NCBI RefSeq assembly: GCF_014282005.1
Contig: NZ_JACFTD010000008.1
Span: 124,001-188,000 of the forward strand
Length of the DNA stretch: 64,000 nt
Direction of reading: 5' to 3'
Origin: Sporosarcina sp. BP05
GTDB lineage: Bacteria > Bacillota > Bacilli > Bacillales_A > Planococcaceae
A program made the position numbers and the translations under genes. How positions within the stretch are numbered: position 1 is the stretch's first letter; each line of letters starts with the position of its first letter. The notes under the pieces are model-generated. The model was not told the DNA's origin, searched no databases, and saw only the letters and a program-made list of their open reading frames with translations. Positions 1 to 8,618 of this stretch are shown piece after piece.

Positions 1-1
1 A

Positions 2-415
2 GAAAAATCGCAAGCAGGCGTTCAACGCTGGTTGCGTAGCCATCCGTTTTTGGCCGCTGCAGCCATGTTTTTAATCCTTATGAGTGCAACGCTATTTTCA
101 AGTTATGGAAACGACCAGCAGTTTTCGGTGACGAAACAACCGAATCTAGTTGTCCAAGGTCAAACTGTACTCGTGCCCGCTGGTGAAACTGTTAAAGGTG
201 ACATTGTCGTTAAAAATGGCACGCTCCGTATCGAAGGAGAAGTGGATGGCAACGTCACAGTTATTAGGGGTTCTAACTATATGGCCTCTACAGCGATTGT
301 GACTGGCAAGAGCGAGGAAATTGACAAAATGTTTGACTGGCTATGGTATAAAATGAAAAAGACGGCTAAAGACATCTTCCCATCCTCAAAAGGCGACGTG
401 CAAGATGAAAAGTAG
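2..415 (+). CDS. rsiW: Anti-sigma-W factor RsiW, C-terminal part (cut by window edge)
   Basis: The frame is open to the first bases of the window, so this is the 3' part of a longer gene; the TTG at 32 is not a real start. The visible protein begins just before a single membrane segment (about residues 15-30 of the fragment). The extracytoplasmic part follows, with the phrase VSKQPNLVV-like (here VTKQPNLVV) and GETVKGDI/VKNGTLRIEG, which I recognise from Bacillus RsiW. RsiW holds sigma-W inactive at the membrane until it is cleaved under envelope stress. The missing N-terminus would carry the zinc-binding anti-sigma domain. Its position directly before cdaA-cdaR-glmM is the Bacillus order (sigW-rsiW-ybbP-ybbR-glmM). 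Confidence 0.88.
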   Translation, partial: EKSQAGVQRWLRSHPFLAAAAMFLILMSATLFSSYGNDQQFSVTKQPNLVVQGQTVLVPAGETVKGDIVVKNGTLRIEGEVDGNVTVIRGSNYMASTAIVTGKSEEIDKMFDWLWYKMKKTAKDIFPSSKGDVQDEK

Positions 416-429
416 ACAGGGTGACCCAT

Positions 430-472
430 GCGAGCCGTTAAAAGTGATAAGCGGTTCGCTCTTTTTCATTTT
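430..472 (+). terminator. Terminator after rsiW
   Basis: An 8-bp stem (GCGAGCCG at 430-437 with CGGTTCGC at 452-459, one wobble) is followed by CTTTTTCATTTT. It separates the sigW-rsiW transcript from cdaA. Confidence 0.65.
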
Positions 473-479
473 CTGGGAA

Positions 480-508
480 AGGACAGTGCAGTGCTGTTAT
501 GCTATACT
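480..508 (+). promoter_or_regulatory. Putative sigma-A promoter of cdaA operon
   Basis: AGGACA (480-485), a 17-bp spacer and TATACT (503-508) lie 39 bp before the cdaA start and just after the rsiW terminator. Confidence 0.5.
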
Positions 509-547
509 AGACGCATAAGAAACTGTTTATGAAGGTAGGCGAAGCAC

Positions 548-1384
548 ATGCCAAAATGGCAAGAATTAGTTGATTTCAGTCCAGTAGCGGCATTTATTAA
601 TATCGTAGATGTGCTTCTCGTCTGGTTTGTTTTTTATAAATTGATTACGATAATAAAAGGAACGAAAGCGGTTCAGCTGTTAAAAGGGATCTTCGTCCTT
701 ATCATTGCTCGTATTCTGACAGAGTTTTTTGGCTTAAATACGTTGCAATGGATGATGGATCAGGTTCTTCCATTTGGATTTCTGGCTATTATTATCATCT
801 TCCAGCCGGAACTGCGGCGTGCTCTCGAGCAAATTGGGAGGGGGCGACTGTTCGCTCGGACAATGATGCAGGAAGAAGAGGAACGCGACCGTCTGATTGA
901 GGCGTTTGTGAAATCTGTCAGTTATATGGCGAAACGTCGAATTGGAGCGCTTATTTCAATTGAAAAGGAAACAGGTCTTAGTGAATACATTGAAACCGGT
1001 ACCGGCATGGATTCGATGATTACATCCGAACTCCTTATCAATATTTTTATACCAAACACACCGCTTCATGATGGTGCAGTCATTGTCCAGCGTAACCGTA
1101 TTGCGGCAGCAGGATGTTATTTGCCACTGTCGGAGAGTCCGTTCATCTCGAAGGAGCTTGGTACACGGCATAGGGCAGCCCTTGGAATTAGTGAAGTAAC
1201 GGATGCTGTAACGATTATCGTTTCAGAAGAAACTGGAGCGGTAAGTCTTACTGCGAACGGGGATATAGATCGAAATTTGGATATGGAGGAATTTGAAGCA
1301 CGGTTGCGAAGAGTTTGGTTTGGCTTAACACCTGAAAAGAAGGAGACTTCGATTTGGAAGTGGAGGTGGAGAAAAAATGGATAA
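548..1384 (+). CDS. cdaA: Diadenylate cyclase CdaA (membrane, DisA_N domain)
   Basis: Makes cyclic di-AMP from two ATP at the membrane. The N-terminus (about residues 10-85) holds three hydrophobic segments. The DisA_N domain follows, with the two signature motifs: DGA at 175-177 (in TPLHDGAVIV) and RHR at 207-209 (in GTRHRAALG). At 278 aa it is the normal CdaA length. It overlaps cdaR by 8 bp and is followed by glmM, the order in which CdaR regulates the cyclase and GlmM binds and restrains it. Start ATG at 548 has only a weak upstream site (GAAGG). Confidence 0.96.
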   Translation: MPKWQELVDFSPVAAFINIVDVLLVWFVFYKLITIIKGTKAVQLLKGIFVLIIARILTEFFGLNTLQWMMDQVLPFGFLAIIIIFQPELRRALEQIGRGRLFARTMMQEEEERDRLIEAFVKSVSYMAKRRIGALISIEKETGLSEYIETGTGMDSMITSELLINIFIPNTPLHDGAVIVQRNRIAAAGCYLPLSESPFISKELGTRHRAALGISEVTDAVTIIVSEETGAVSLTANGDIDRNLDMEEFEARLRRVWFGLTPEKKETSIWKWRWRKNG

Positions 1385-2648
1385 GTTTATGGATAACCCA
1401 TGGTTTCTTCGCTTTACAGCCTTATTCCTTGCAATTATTCTTTTTTTCTCCGTACAGGCAGAAGAAAAAAAAGGTAGTAAAGCTGTTGGGGATGCGATGG
1501 ATATCATTCGTGATTTCCCCGTACAAGTCTATTATGACAATGAAAACCTTGTCGTGACCGGAGTCCCAGAAACGGTCAATATGACTATTGAAGGCCCAGC
1601 GAATATTGTACAGACAACGAAACTATTAAAAGATTTTACGTTGCGGGTTGATTTGTCGAGCTTACCAATGGGCAGGCATACAGTTAAGATTAAACCTGAG
1701 AATATTTCTGAAAAGTTGAAAGTGCAGTTTGATCCCGCGACAATTGAAGTTATCATCGAAGAGAAAATTACACAAACATTCCGAGTAGATCCCGAACTGA
1801 ATGAACGTCTACTGGCTGAAGACTTCAATGTTGATAAAATAGATGTCATCCCGTCAACTATTGAAGTGACAGGCGCGAAAAGTGTTATTGAATCGATTAG
1901 TTTTGTAAAAGCTTCTATAACAGGAGACAAGGAAATTAACAAATCATTCGAGCAGCAAGCGCGGGTCCGGGTCCTAGACAAAGATTTAACGAAGCTTAAT
2001 GTTACGATTGTTCCTGAACATGTGACTGTCAAAGTTGAGATTTCCGAATATAGTAAAGAAGTGCCAATCGTACTTAAATCGCGAGGGGTTCCAGTAACAG
2101 ATGTCACTGTCAATACCATTTCAGCTCAGGAAAAAACGATTCGTTTATTCGGTCCGCGGAAAGTGCTGGATTATATTAAAGAATTCAGCATTGATGTGGA
2201 TGTATCCGAAGTAAAAGGACAAGGAACAATGGTGATTGATTTGAAAAAGCCTAAAGGTGTCTCAAAGATGTCTTTGGATATAGTTAAAGTGAAAATAGAC
2301 GCAACGGTGACCGAGTCAGATTTGGAAGTACACAATCCGGAACCACCTGTTGAAGACGTAAAAGTAGTTACGAAGGAATTTAAAGACATGCCTGTTACTG
2401 TAAAAGGGCTTGATGAGAACTTCACAAGTTCATTTCGGAAACCGGCAGCTGGTTTGGTTGTACTAACTGTTACGGCGGAACAAGATGTCATTGATACATT
2501 GGAGAAATCTGATTTCACCGTCTATATCGATGCATCTGAAACAACGGACGAAGGAGAACAGAATTTCTCAGTCTTGGTTGTAGGACCCCTAGATGTACAG
2601 TGGGTACTATCAGATAAAGAAGTAACGATACATATTGAACTTGCCTGA
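1377..2648 (+). CDS. cdaR: CdaA regulator CdaR (YbbR-domain protein)
   Basis: A single N-terminal membrane anchor (about residues 10-27) is followed by an extracytoplasmic part of repeated YbbR domains. The repeats start near residues 50, 140, 225 and 330 and show recurring patterns such as VTGVPETV, VTGAKSVI and LFGPRKVLD. CdaR binds CdaA at the membrane and modulates c-di-AMP synthesis. The ATG overlaps the last 8 bases of cdaA and sits in an AGAAAAAATGG context, so translation is probably coupled. Length of 423 aa is usual. Confidence 0.93.
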   Translation: MDKFMDNPWFLRFTALFLAIILFFSVQAEEKKGSKAVGDAMDIIRDFPVQVYYDNENLVVTGVPETVNMTIEGPANIVQTTKLLKDFTLRVDLSSLPMGRHTVKIKPENISEKLKVQFDPATIEVIIEEKITQTFRVDPELNERLLAEDFNVDKIDVIPSTIEVTGAKSVIESISFVKASITGDKEINKSFEQQARVRVLDKDLTKLNVTIVPEHVTVKVEISEYSKEVPIVLKSRGVPVTDVTVNTISAQEKTIRLFGPRKVLDYIKEFSIDVDVSEVKGQGTMVIDLKKPKGVSKMSLDIVKVKIDATVTESDLEVHNPEPPVEDVKVVTKEFKDMPVTVKGLDENFTSSFRKPAAGLVVLTVTAEQDVIDTLEKSDFTVYIDASETTDEGEQNFSVLVVGPLDVQWVLSDKEVTIHIELA

Positions 2649-2687
2649 CATTCGGTTGAATGTGTAGGATTGAAAGGGAGAATGGAA

Positions 2688-4037
2688 ATGACAAAGTATT
2701 TCGGGACCGATGGCGTCCGTGGGGTTGCAAATGAGGAATTGACACCGGAGCTCGCTTTTAGATTAGGTAGAATTGGTGGGCATGTGTTAACGAAAGAATC
2801 ACCAGGAAAGTCACAAGTACTCGTCGGCAGAGATACGCGTATCTCAGGTCATATGCTTGAAAATGCCCTAATTGCGGGTCTTTTATCGACGGGTGTTGAA
2901 GTGATGACTCTTGGGATTATCAGCACACCAGGTGTCGCTTACTTGACGCGCGTCATGAACGCACAGGCCGGAGTCATGATCTCAGCTTCACATAATCCTG
3001 TCGAAGACAATGGCATCAAATTTTTCGGTGCAGATGGTTATAAACTGACGGATGAGCAGGAAGAGGAAATTGAGCAACTGTTAAACGTGCAGGAGGACTC
3101 GTTGCCAAGGCCAACTGGTGCAGATGTCGGTTCTATTACAGAGTATTTCGAAGGCGGACATAAATATATTCAGTACTTAAAACAGACTGTCGACGAGGAA
3201 TTCACGGGAATTCATGTTGCACTCGATTGTGCACATGGCGCGACATCTACACTGGCGACACATCTGTTTGCTGACCTTGATGCAGACCTGACAACAATGG
3301 GGGCATCGCCAAACGGCTTGAATATTAATGACGGTGTTGGTTCAACTCATCCTCAAGAATTGGGTAAAATCGTTGTTGAAAAAGGTGCCCATATCGGCTT
3401 AGCGTTTGACGGAGACGGAGATCGTCTTATCGCAGTCGATGAACGTGGAGAAGTCGTTGATGGTGACCAGATTATGTTCATCATCGCACGTCATTTACAC
3501 GAAGAAGGCCGCCTTAAATCGGGAACAATTGTCTCAACGATTATGAGTAATCTAGGCTTCTATAAAGCACTTACGGAACACGGCATGAAGAGTATTCAGA
3601 CAGCTGTTGGTGATCGGTATGTTGTCGAAGAAATGAGAAAAGGGAATTATAATCTTGGCGGTGAGCAATCAGGCCATATTATTTTCCTAGATTACAATAC
3701 AACAGGCGATGGGCTTCTTACAGGTCTTCAGCTTGTGAACATTATGAAAATTACTGGACGTAAGTTATCTGAACTTGCGTCAGGCATGAAAATTTATCCG
3801 CAAAAACTCGTCAATGTGCGTGTAACGGATAAAAATGCAGTGACGGATAATACACTAGTTGCAGAAGTAATTGCGGACGTAGAAAAAGAGATGGCTGGAA
3901 ACGGTCGTGTTCTTGTTCGCCCTTCAGGCACTGAATCACTTGTACGTGTTATGGTAGAAGCGTCTTCTGAAGAAGATTGTGTACGTCTTGTCCAGCGCAT
4001 TGTTGACGTTGTACAAGAAGAAATGGGAACCGAGTAA
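2688..4037 (+). CDS. glmM: Phosphoglucosamine mutase GlmM
   Basis: Interconverts glucosamine-6-phosphate and glucosamine-1-phosphate for UDP-GlcNAc and peptidoglycan synthesis. From the chosen ATG (2688; GAAAGGGAG eight bases upstream) the protein is 449 aa and begins [12 protein letters not shown], as in the family. The phosphoserine loop ISASHNP puts the catalytic serine at 101. The Mg-binding DGDGDR is at 241-246 and the C-terminal phosphate loop RPSGTE lies near 412. A TTG 18 bp upstream is in frame but has no proper ribosome site. Last gene of the cdaA-cdaR-glmM operon. Confidence 0.97.
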   Translation: MTKYFGTDGVRGVANEELTPELAFRLGRIGGHVLTKESPGKSQVLVGRDTRISGHMLENALIAGLLSTGVEVMTLGIISTPGVAYLTRVMNAQAGVMISASHNPVEDNGIKFFGADGYKLTDEQEEEIEQLLNVQEDSLPRPTGADVGSITEYFEGGHKYIQYLKQTVDEEFTGIHVALDCAHGATSTLATHLFADLDADLTTMGASPNGLNINDGVGSTHPQELGKIVVEKGAHIGLAFDGDGDRLIAVDERGEVVDGDQIMFIIARHLHEEGRLKSGTIVSTIMSNLGFYKALTEHGMKSIQTAVGDRYVVEEMRKGNYNLGGEQSGHIIFLDYNTTGDGLLTGLQLVNIMKITGRKLSELASGMKIYPQKLVNVRVTDKNAVTDNTLVAEVIADVEKEMAGNGRVLVRPSGTESLVRVMVEASSEEDCVRLVQRIVDVVQEEMGTE

Positions 4038-4052
4038 GATACTGAATTATTG

Positions 4053-4092
4053 ACCGAAGATGCCGTTATTGGCAATATCTTCGGTTTTTTAT
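4053..4092 (+). terminator. Terminator of cdaA-cdaR-glmM
   Basis: ACCGAAGAT (4053-4061) pairs with ATCTTCGGT (4077-4085) and is followed by a T run. Confidence 0.85.
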
Positions 4093-4102
4093 TTTGCCGA
4101 AA

Positions 4103-4155
4103 TAAAAAGGGTATCTCAATATAGTGAAGGAAACACTATCTTGAGATACCCTTTT
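4103..4155 (-). terminator. Terminator of the pst operon
   Basis: A long near-perfect hairpin (about 21-bp arms, 4105-4126 and 4134-4154) lies between the converging glmM and pstB. On the minus strand it ends in CCCTTTTTATTT, so it fits the end of pstB. It may also serve as a barrier from the plus side. Confidence 0.8.
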
Positions 4156-4173
4156 GCCTGCGATATGAGATTA

Positions 4174-4995
4174 TTAACCGAATCGGCCATTGATGTAGTC
4201 CTCGGTGCGTTCATCTGTAGGGGTGCTAAATAGTGTAGATGTACGATCGCATTCAACGATTTCGCCGTTTAGGAAAAATGCAGTACGGTCTGAAATTCGT
4301 GCTGCTTGTTGCATGTTATGTGTAACGATTGCAATTGTCACGTCGTTTTTAATGGTGCGAATCAATTCTTCGACTTTATGTGTGGAAACGGGGTCAAGTG
4401 CTGAAGTTGGCTCATCCATTAAGATTACTTCTGGGTCAACTGCAAGGCAGCGTGCGATACAGAGTCGTTGCTGTTGTCCGCCAGAAAGGCTATATGCGCT
4501 TTTGTTCAGACGGTCTTTTACTTCATCCCACAAAGCGGCTTTACGCAAGCTGTCTTCAACGATCATATCTAGCATTGCTTTGTTACGAATACCGTGAATT
4601 TTCGGGCCGTATGCCACGTTTTCATAGATGGATTTTGGGAATGGATTGGGTTTTTGGAATACCATACCGACTTTTGAACGAAGCAATTCCACGGACATTG
4701 CTTTGCCAAGAATATTATTACCCATAAATGTAACATTACCAGAGATGGTGACGTCACCTACGTTTTCTACCATACGGTTCAGTGTTTTTAAATACGTAGA
4801 TTTTCCGCAGCCGGAAGGGCCGATAATTGCCGTTACTTCTTTTTCATTGATGGACAAGTCGATGTTTTTTAACGCGTGTGCCGTGCCGTACCAAAGATTC
4901 AAACCGTTTGTTTCGTAAACTGCTTTTGTCCAGTTTTCATTCTTCATGACGCGGAGCTTGGCGTCTTCAGTAGGTCGAACGAGTGTTGTTGTCAT
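4174..4995 (-). CDS. pstB: Phosphate ABC transporter ATPase PstB
   Basis: Cytoplasmic ATPase of the high-affinity phosphate importer. From the chosen ATG (4995; AGGAGG eight bases upstream) it is 273 aa. Walker [10 protein letters not shown] is at 59-67, signature LSGGQQQR and Walker [14 protein letters not shown] follow in normal order. An upstream in-frame extension to 5055 would run into pstA and has no ribosome site. The start lies 13 bp after the pstA stop. Only one pstB is present and no phoU follows before the terminator. Confidence 0.96.
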   Translation of the reverse strand: MTTTLVRPTEDAKLRVMKNENWTKAVYETNGLNLWYGTAHALKNIDLSINEKEVTAIIGPSGCGKSTYLKTLNRMVENVGDVTISGNVTFMGNNILGKAMSVELLRSKVGMVFQKPNPFPKSIYENVAYGPKIHGIRNKAMLDMIVEDSLRKAALWDEVKDRLNKSAYSLSGGQQQRLCIARCLAVDPEVILMDEPTSALDPVSTHKVEELIRTIKNDVTIAIVTHNMQQAARISDRTAFFLNGEIVECDRTSTLFSTPTDERTEDYINGRFG

Positions 4996-5008
4996 ACTAA
5001 TCCTCCTA

Positions 5009-5881
5009 TCAACTTTTAAGCTTTTTTTCCGATCTATTTCTAAAGTAGATTGCAAATCCGTTCATTGTAATGAGCAAAACCATCAGCACGATAATACCTG
5101 CAGAGGCAGCATCTGCAAATTCAGGTTGTGGGCGTTTGGCCCAGTCGTAAATTTGCATCGGAAGAGCTGTAAATGTACTAAGCGGTCCAGTTGGCAGGAA
5201 TTGAACGATAACCGGGATCCCAAGAACGATAAGCGGTGCTGTTTCACCGATGGCACGTGAGAAGGATAAGATGCTACCTGTCAAAATAGAACCTGTTGCG
5301 GACGGTAAAATCACATGAATGATTGTTTGCCATTTTGTTGCGCCCATGCCGTATGACGCTTCTCGAAGTGTGTCTGGAACGGAACGAAGTGCTTCTTGGG
5401 AAGCTACGATGATGATGGGTAAGATTAGCAAACTCATCGTCAATCCAGCAGCCAAGATACTGTTGCCTAGCAATAATGCGCGGACAAATACAGTTAAACC
5501 AAGAAGTCCGAAGACAACAGAAGGCACGCCCGCAAGATTACTGATATTCATCTCAATAAAAGCGGTCCATTTATTTTTTTTAGCATATTCTTCAAGGTAA
5601 ATAGCCGAACAAAGACCTAGGAACATGGATACCGGAATAACGACGGCCATGAGAGCCAGTGTGCCGACAAGCGCTGCTTTAATGCCCGCCTTTTCAGGGA
5701 AGCGAGATCCGAAGTTCGTAAAGAATGAAAGATTCAACCGCCCGACCCCATCTGCACCAATACCGTAAAACAGGAAGAAAGTAATTCCTAGAACGGCAGC
5801 GACGACTGCGCCGAACAGCCATTTCATCGCCGAATCTTTTGTCAGCCGCCGATTTATTTTTGACTGGAGAACGCGGTCCAT
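5009..5881 (-). CDS. pstA: Phosphate ABC transporter permease PstA
   Basis: Membrane channel half of the phosphate importer, 290 aa, about six hydrophobic helices. The EAA loop is visible as [23 protein letters not shown] at 5881 has GGGAGG upstream, inside the end of pstC, from which it is separated by one base. The second gene position in pstC-A-B is standard. Confidence 0.95.
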   Translation of the reverse strand: MDRVLQSKINRRLTKDSAMKWLFGAVVAAVLGITFFLFYGIGADGVGRLNLSFFTNFGSRFPEKAGIKAALVGTLALMAVVIPVSMFLGLCSAIYLEEYAKKNKWTAFIEMNISNLAGVPSVVFGLLGLTVFVRALLLGNSILAAGLTMSLLILPIIIVASQEALRSVPDTLREASYGMGATKWQTIIHVILPSATGSILTGSILSFSRAIGETAPLIVLGIPVIVQFLPTGPLSTFTALPMQIYDWAKRPQPEFADAASAGIIVLMVLLITMNGFAIYFRNRSEKKLKS

Positions 5882-5882
5882 A

Positions 5883-6821
5883 TTAGTATTCCTCCCTGAA
5901 TTTCGTCTTGATGTATAAAGCAGCCCGGTTCATTAGGAATGTAAACAGGAACAGCATGAAACCAACCGCGTAAATGGAGTAGTAGATTGTTGTACCATAA
6001 CCTGCGTCGCCTGTTGCGACTTGAACGATATACGAAGTCATCGTTTGAATTGAACCTGTAAAGTCCATATTGAATACTGGCGTGGAACCCGCGGCAAGTG
6101 AGACAATCATTGTTTCTCCTACAGCACGTGATGCAGCAAGAATAATCGATGCGGCGATCCCAGAAATAGCTGCAGGAAAGACGACTTTGATAGCTGTTTC
6201 GAATCGGGTAGACCCAAGTGCATAAGATCCCTCACGGAATGAAGCGGGGACAGCAGAAAGTGCATCTTCCGAAAGTGAGATAATCATTGGTAAAATCATA
6301 ATCCCGACAACAATTCCGGCACTAAGTGCGTTAAATAATTTTAGTTGTGGAATGAATGACTGTAGCCATGGCGTCACGACTGTTAATGCGAAGAATCCGT
6401 AAACAATCGTTGGAATACCAGCTAGTAACTCAATAATTGGCTTGATGAACTTTTTGATTTTAGGTGTTGCATATTCACTGAGGAAAATCGCACACGCAAG
6501 TCCGAAAGGGACCCCAATTAGTAGTGCGACGCCTGCAATCTTTAATGTACCGGTTATTAAAGGAAGCACACCGAATGCCTGATCAGCATTGGAGAAAGGT
6601 GCCCACTCTGTACCGAAAATGAAATCGGTGATCTTTACTTCTTGAAAAAAGATGAATGTTTCTTTCAGCAATGTGTAGATAATCCCGAATGTTGCCAGTA
6701 CAGTAACGGAAGTGACAGCAAGTAAAAGATGCGGGATGATTTTGCCGAACTTCTCATTCTTTTTCGCAGCAGCAATGACATCGCGCGTTCGCAACTTTTC
6801 TGTCGGTTTTATTGAAGTCAA
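5883..6821 (-). CDS. pstC: Phosphate ABC transporter permease PstC
   Basis: Partner permease of PstA, 312 aa, with about six transmembrane helices and the EAA loop EDALSAVPASFREGSYALGS. The start is TTG at 6821, set by a strong AGGAGG seven bases upstream; no ATG or GTG fits that site. A hairpin lies between pstS and this gene. Confidence 0.95.
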   Translation of the reverse strand: MTSIKPTEKLRTRDVIAAAKKNEKFGKIIPHLLLAVTSVTVLATFGIIYTLLKETFIFFQEVKITDFIFGTEWAPFSNADQAFGVLPLITGTLKIAGVALLIGVPFGLACAIFLSEYATPKIKKFIKPIIELLAGIPTIVYGFFALTVVTPWLQSFIPQLKLFNALSAGIVVGIMILPMIISLSEDALSAVPASFREGSYALGSTRFETAIKVVFPAAISGIAASIILAASRAVGETMIVSLAAGSTPVFNMDFTGSIQTMTSYIVQVATGDAGYGTTIYYSIYAVGFMLFLFTFLMNRAALYIKTKFREEY

Positions 6822-6881
6822 TCCGTGGACCTCCTAGTGGATAACGTTGTTTAGTTTAGAGAGTGCGCTGTTGAAAGGATA

Positions 6882-6910
6882 ATGGCTGCCCTACTATGCA
6901 GGACAGCCTG
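6882..6910 (-). terminator. Intercistronic hairpin between pstS and pstC
   Basis: GGCTGCCCT (6884-6892) pairs with AGGACAGCC (6900-6908) with one wobble. Read on the minus strand it is followed by ATTATCCTTTC, a weak T tract. This looks like a partial terminator or RNA-stabilising hairpin that would raise pstS over pstCAB. Confidence 0.55.
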
Positions 6911-6941
6911 AATTACTTCTATGCTTGAAGATAATCAGGTT

Positions 6942-7874
6942 TTATTTCACGGAATCCAATGTTTTTCGTGCTTCTTCGTAGTCCGCATCAGGAAGTTGGA
7001 CATAACCGACTGCTTTTGCCATTTCGCCAGCATTGTCGATTACATATTCCATGAAGTTACGAACTTCTTTTTTCTCTTTTAGTGCAGCATTGCTAACATA
7101 AACGAATAGTGGACGTGAGAACGGTGTGTATTCGCCTGACTCGATCGTTTTTGCATTCGGTTCAACTCCATCAATTAATACTGCATTCAAAGAGTCTTTA
7201 TTTGATTCGTAGTAGGCGTAACCGAAAAACCCAATTGCGTTTTTGTCGCCTTTAATGCCTGTAACAAGAACGTTGTCATCTTCAGATAGTGTTGCAGATT
7301 TTACAAGGTCAGCATCTCCTAGGACAACTTCATTGAAGTAGTCATATGTTCCAGAATCTGTACCTGGTGAATAGAAGACGATTTCTTCAGCAGGCCAGCT
7401 TGGATTAATGTCAGACCATTTTTTTGCTGTTCCATCTTCTGCCCACATTTTTGCGAGGTCTTCAACAGTAAGTGAATCGACCCAAGTGTTTTCTTTATTC
7501 ACAACGATTGTCAAGCCATCGTTCGCAAGTTTAAGTTCTGTATAGTCAACGCCTGCTTCATCTAGTTTAGCTTTCTCTTCATCTTTAATGGGGCGGGATG
7601 CATTTGAGAAGTCTGTTGAACCAGCGATGAATTTCTCAAATCCTCCACCTGTACCCGAAACACCCACAGAGACTTTAACGTCTTTTTCAGCTTGTGCATA
7701 TTCTTCAACAATTGCTTCCATGATTGGCGCAACAGTTGACGATCCGTCACCCGCTACACTACCGCTCAAGCCTTCGCTTGTTTTAGCTGATGTATTGCCT
7801 TCTGTTCCGCCGCAAGCTGCAAGGAAAATCGAGCATGCAAGTCCGAGTGTTGCAAGTGTCTTCATGTTTTTCAT
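6942..7874 (-). CDS. pstS: Phosphate-binding lipoprotein PstS
   Basis: Extracytoplasmic phosphate-binding protein of the Pst importer. From ATG 7874 (AGGGGG about ten bases upstream) it is 310 aa with a lipoprotein signal: lipobox LAAC, Cys21. Family motifs GDGSSTVAPI, VGVSGTGGGF and SPGTDSGTYDYF line the phosphate pocket. Longer in-frame starts run into the promoter region. First gene of the pst operon, behind a PhoP-like box. Confidence 0.96.
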   Translation of the reverse strand: MKNMKTLATLGLACSIFLAACGGTEGNTSAKTSEGLSGSVAGDGSSTVAPIMEAIVEEYAQAEKDVKVSVGVSGTGGGFEKFIAGSTDFSNASRPIKDEEKAKLDEAGVDYTELKLANDGLTIVVNKENTWVDSLTVEDLAKMWAEDGTAKKWSDINPSWPAEEIVFYSPGTDSGTYDYFNEVVLGDADLVKSATLSEDDNVLVTGIKGDKNAIGFFGYAYYESNKDSLNAVLIDGVEPNAKTIESGEYTPFSRPLFVYVSNAALKEKKEVRNFMEYVIDNAGEMAKAVGYVQLPDADYEEARKTLDSVK

Positions 7875-7913
7875 CTGTTTTTGTCCCCCTAAAGTGTTTT
7901 GACTACAATTCAT

Positions 7914-7978
7914 ATGATAGAGGGGAATTGTTGTGGGGGTATGAAGCATTGGTTAAGGTTTTGTAAATGAGGTGTAAG
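7914..7978 (-). promoter_or_regulatory. pst promoter with PhoP-box-like array
   Basis: On the minus strand five TTnACA-like hexamers recur at exactly 11-bp spacing: CTTACA (7973-7978), TTTACA (7962-7967), TTAACC (7951-7956), TTCATA (7940-7945) and ACAACA (7929-7934). A -10-like TATCAT is at 7914-7919 and no good -35 is present. The layout matches the Bacillus PhoP box (tandem TTAACA-type repeats, 11-bp period) and fits activation under phosphate starvation. Confidence 0.8.
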
Positions 7979-8017
7979 TGGCTGTCAGCTATATGGTCGG
8001 CGGGAACCCCTTCATAA

Positions 8018-8049
8018 ATAAAAAAAGCATGCCCTAAAGAGAATAGGGC
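8018..8049 (-). terminator. Terminator of ytoQ
   Basis: GCCCTA (8031-8036) pairs with TAGGGC (8044-8049); on the minus strand it is followed by ATGCTTTTTTT. Confidence 0.75.
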
Positions 8050-8070
8050 AGCCCGTCTGATGGTTGAAGT

Positions 8071-8511
8071 TCATTCGAAAATATAATGCAATGCTTTTAC
8101 AGCCTGATCGACCGTTTCGACGGTGGCATTTGCTTTGCGTGACAGTTCTTTTAGTGCGTGATGGTGTTCTTCTTTGCGAATAAGGATAAGTGGTTTGCCA
8201 AATGCGACCGCGGCACTAGCGTCCATCGCTGTGTTCCATTGCTTATACTTCTCCCCGAAAAGAGCGATGACAAGATCAGCTTGCTTCATTAATAGCTCCG
8301 TGCGTAAATTATTAAAGCCCGATGCCGCAGCATCTTTGGCAATTGCATTCGGCTGCTTGCCTAGAATATCTTCTCCAATGTTATCAGAACGGTCGTGGTC
8401 TTCCATGGGACCAACGAAATCAATTGGTAACTTAAGTGCAGCAACCTTCATCTTCACTTCCTCACGCCATGAACTATGAATTTCGCCTGCTAGATAAACA
8501 GTTAACCTCAT
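8071..8511 (-). CDS. ytoQ: YtoQ family protein
   Basis: A 146-aa cytoplasmic protein recognised by its N-terminus (LTVYLAGEIHSSWREE) and the centre DHDRSDNIGEDILG, both typical of YtoQ. The fold is thought to relate to nucleoside 2-deoxyribosyltransferases, but no activity is established to my knowledge. ATG at 8511 has a GAGGAGG site upstream. It is a single-gene unit between pstS and the divergent amidohydrolase gene. Confidence 0.85.
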   Translation of the reverse strand: MRLTVYLAGEIHSSWREEVKMKVAALKLPIDFVGPMEDHDRSDNIGEDILGKQPNAIAKDAAASGFNNLRTELLMKQADLVIALFGEKYKQWNTAMDASAAVAFGKPLILIRKEEHHHALKELSRKANATVETVDQAVKALHYIFE

Positions 8512-8618
8512 CTAAATTCCTCCTCTTGAATAAATTTAATTGTAGCACTCATCTTCAAAATGTTGCTCATGAATGACCGAAAGTTTAGACTATGACTAGA
8601 GAGATAGGGGGAACTAGG

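Noticed and set aside
1532..2119. Long antisense frame inside cdaR
   Set aside because: It is a mirror of the cdaR coding frame with serine/threonine-rich content and no start signal.
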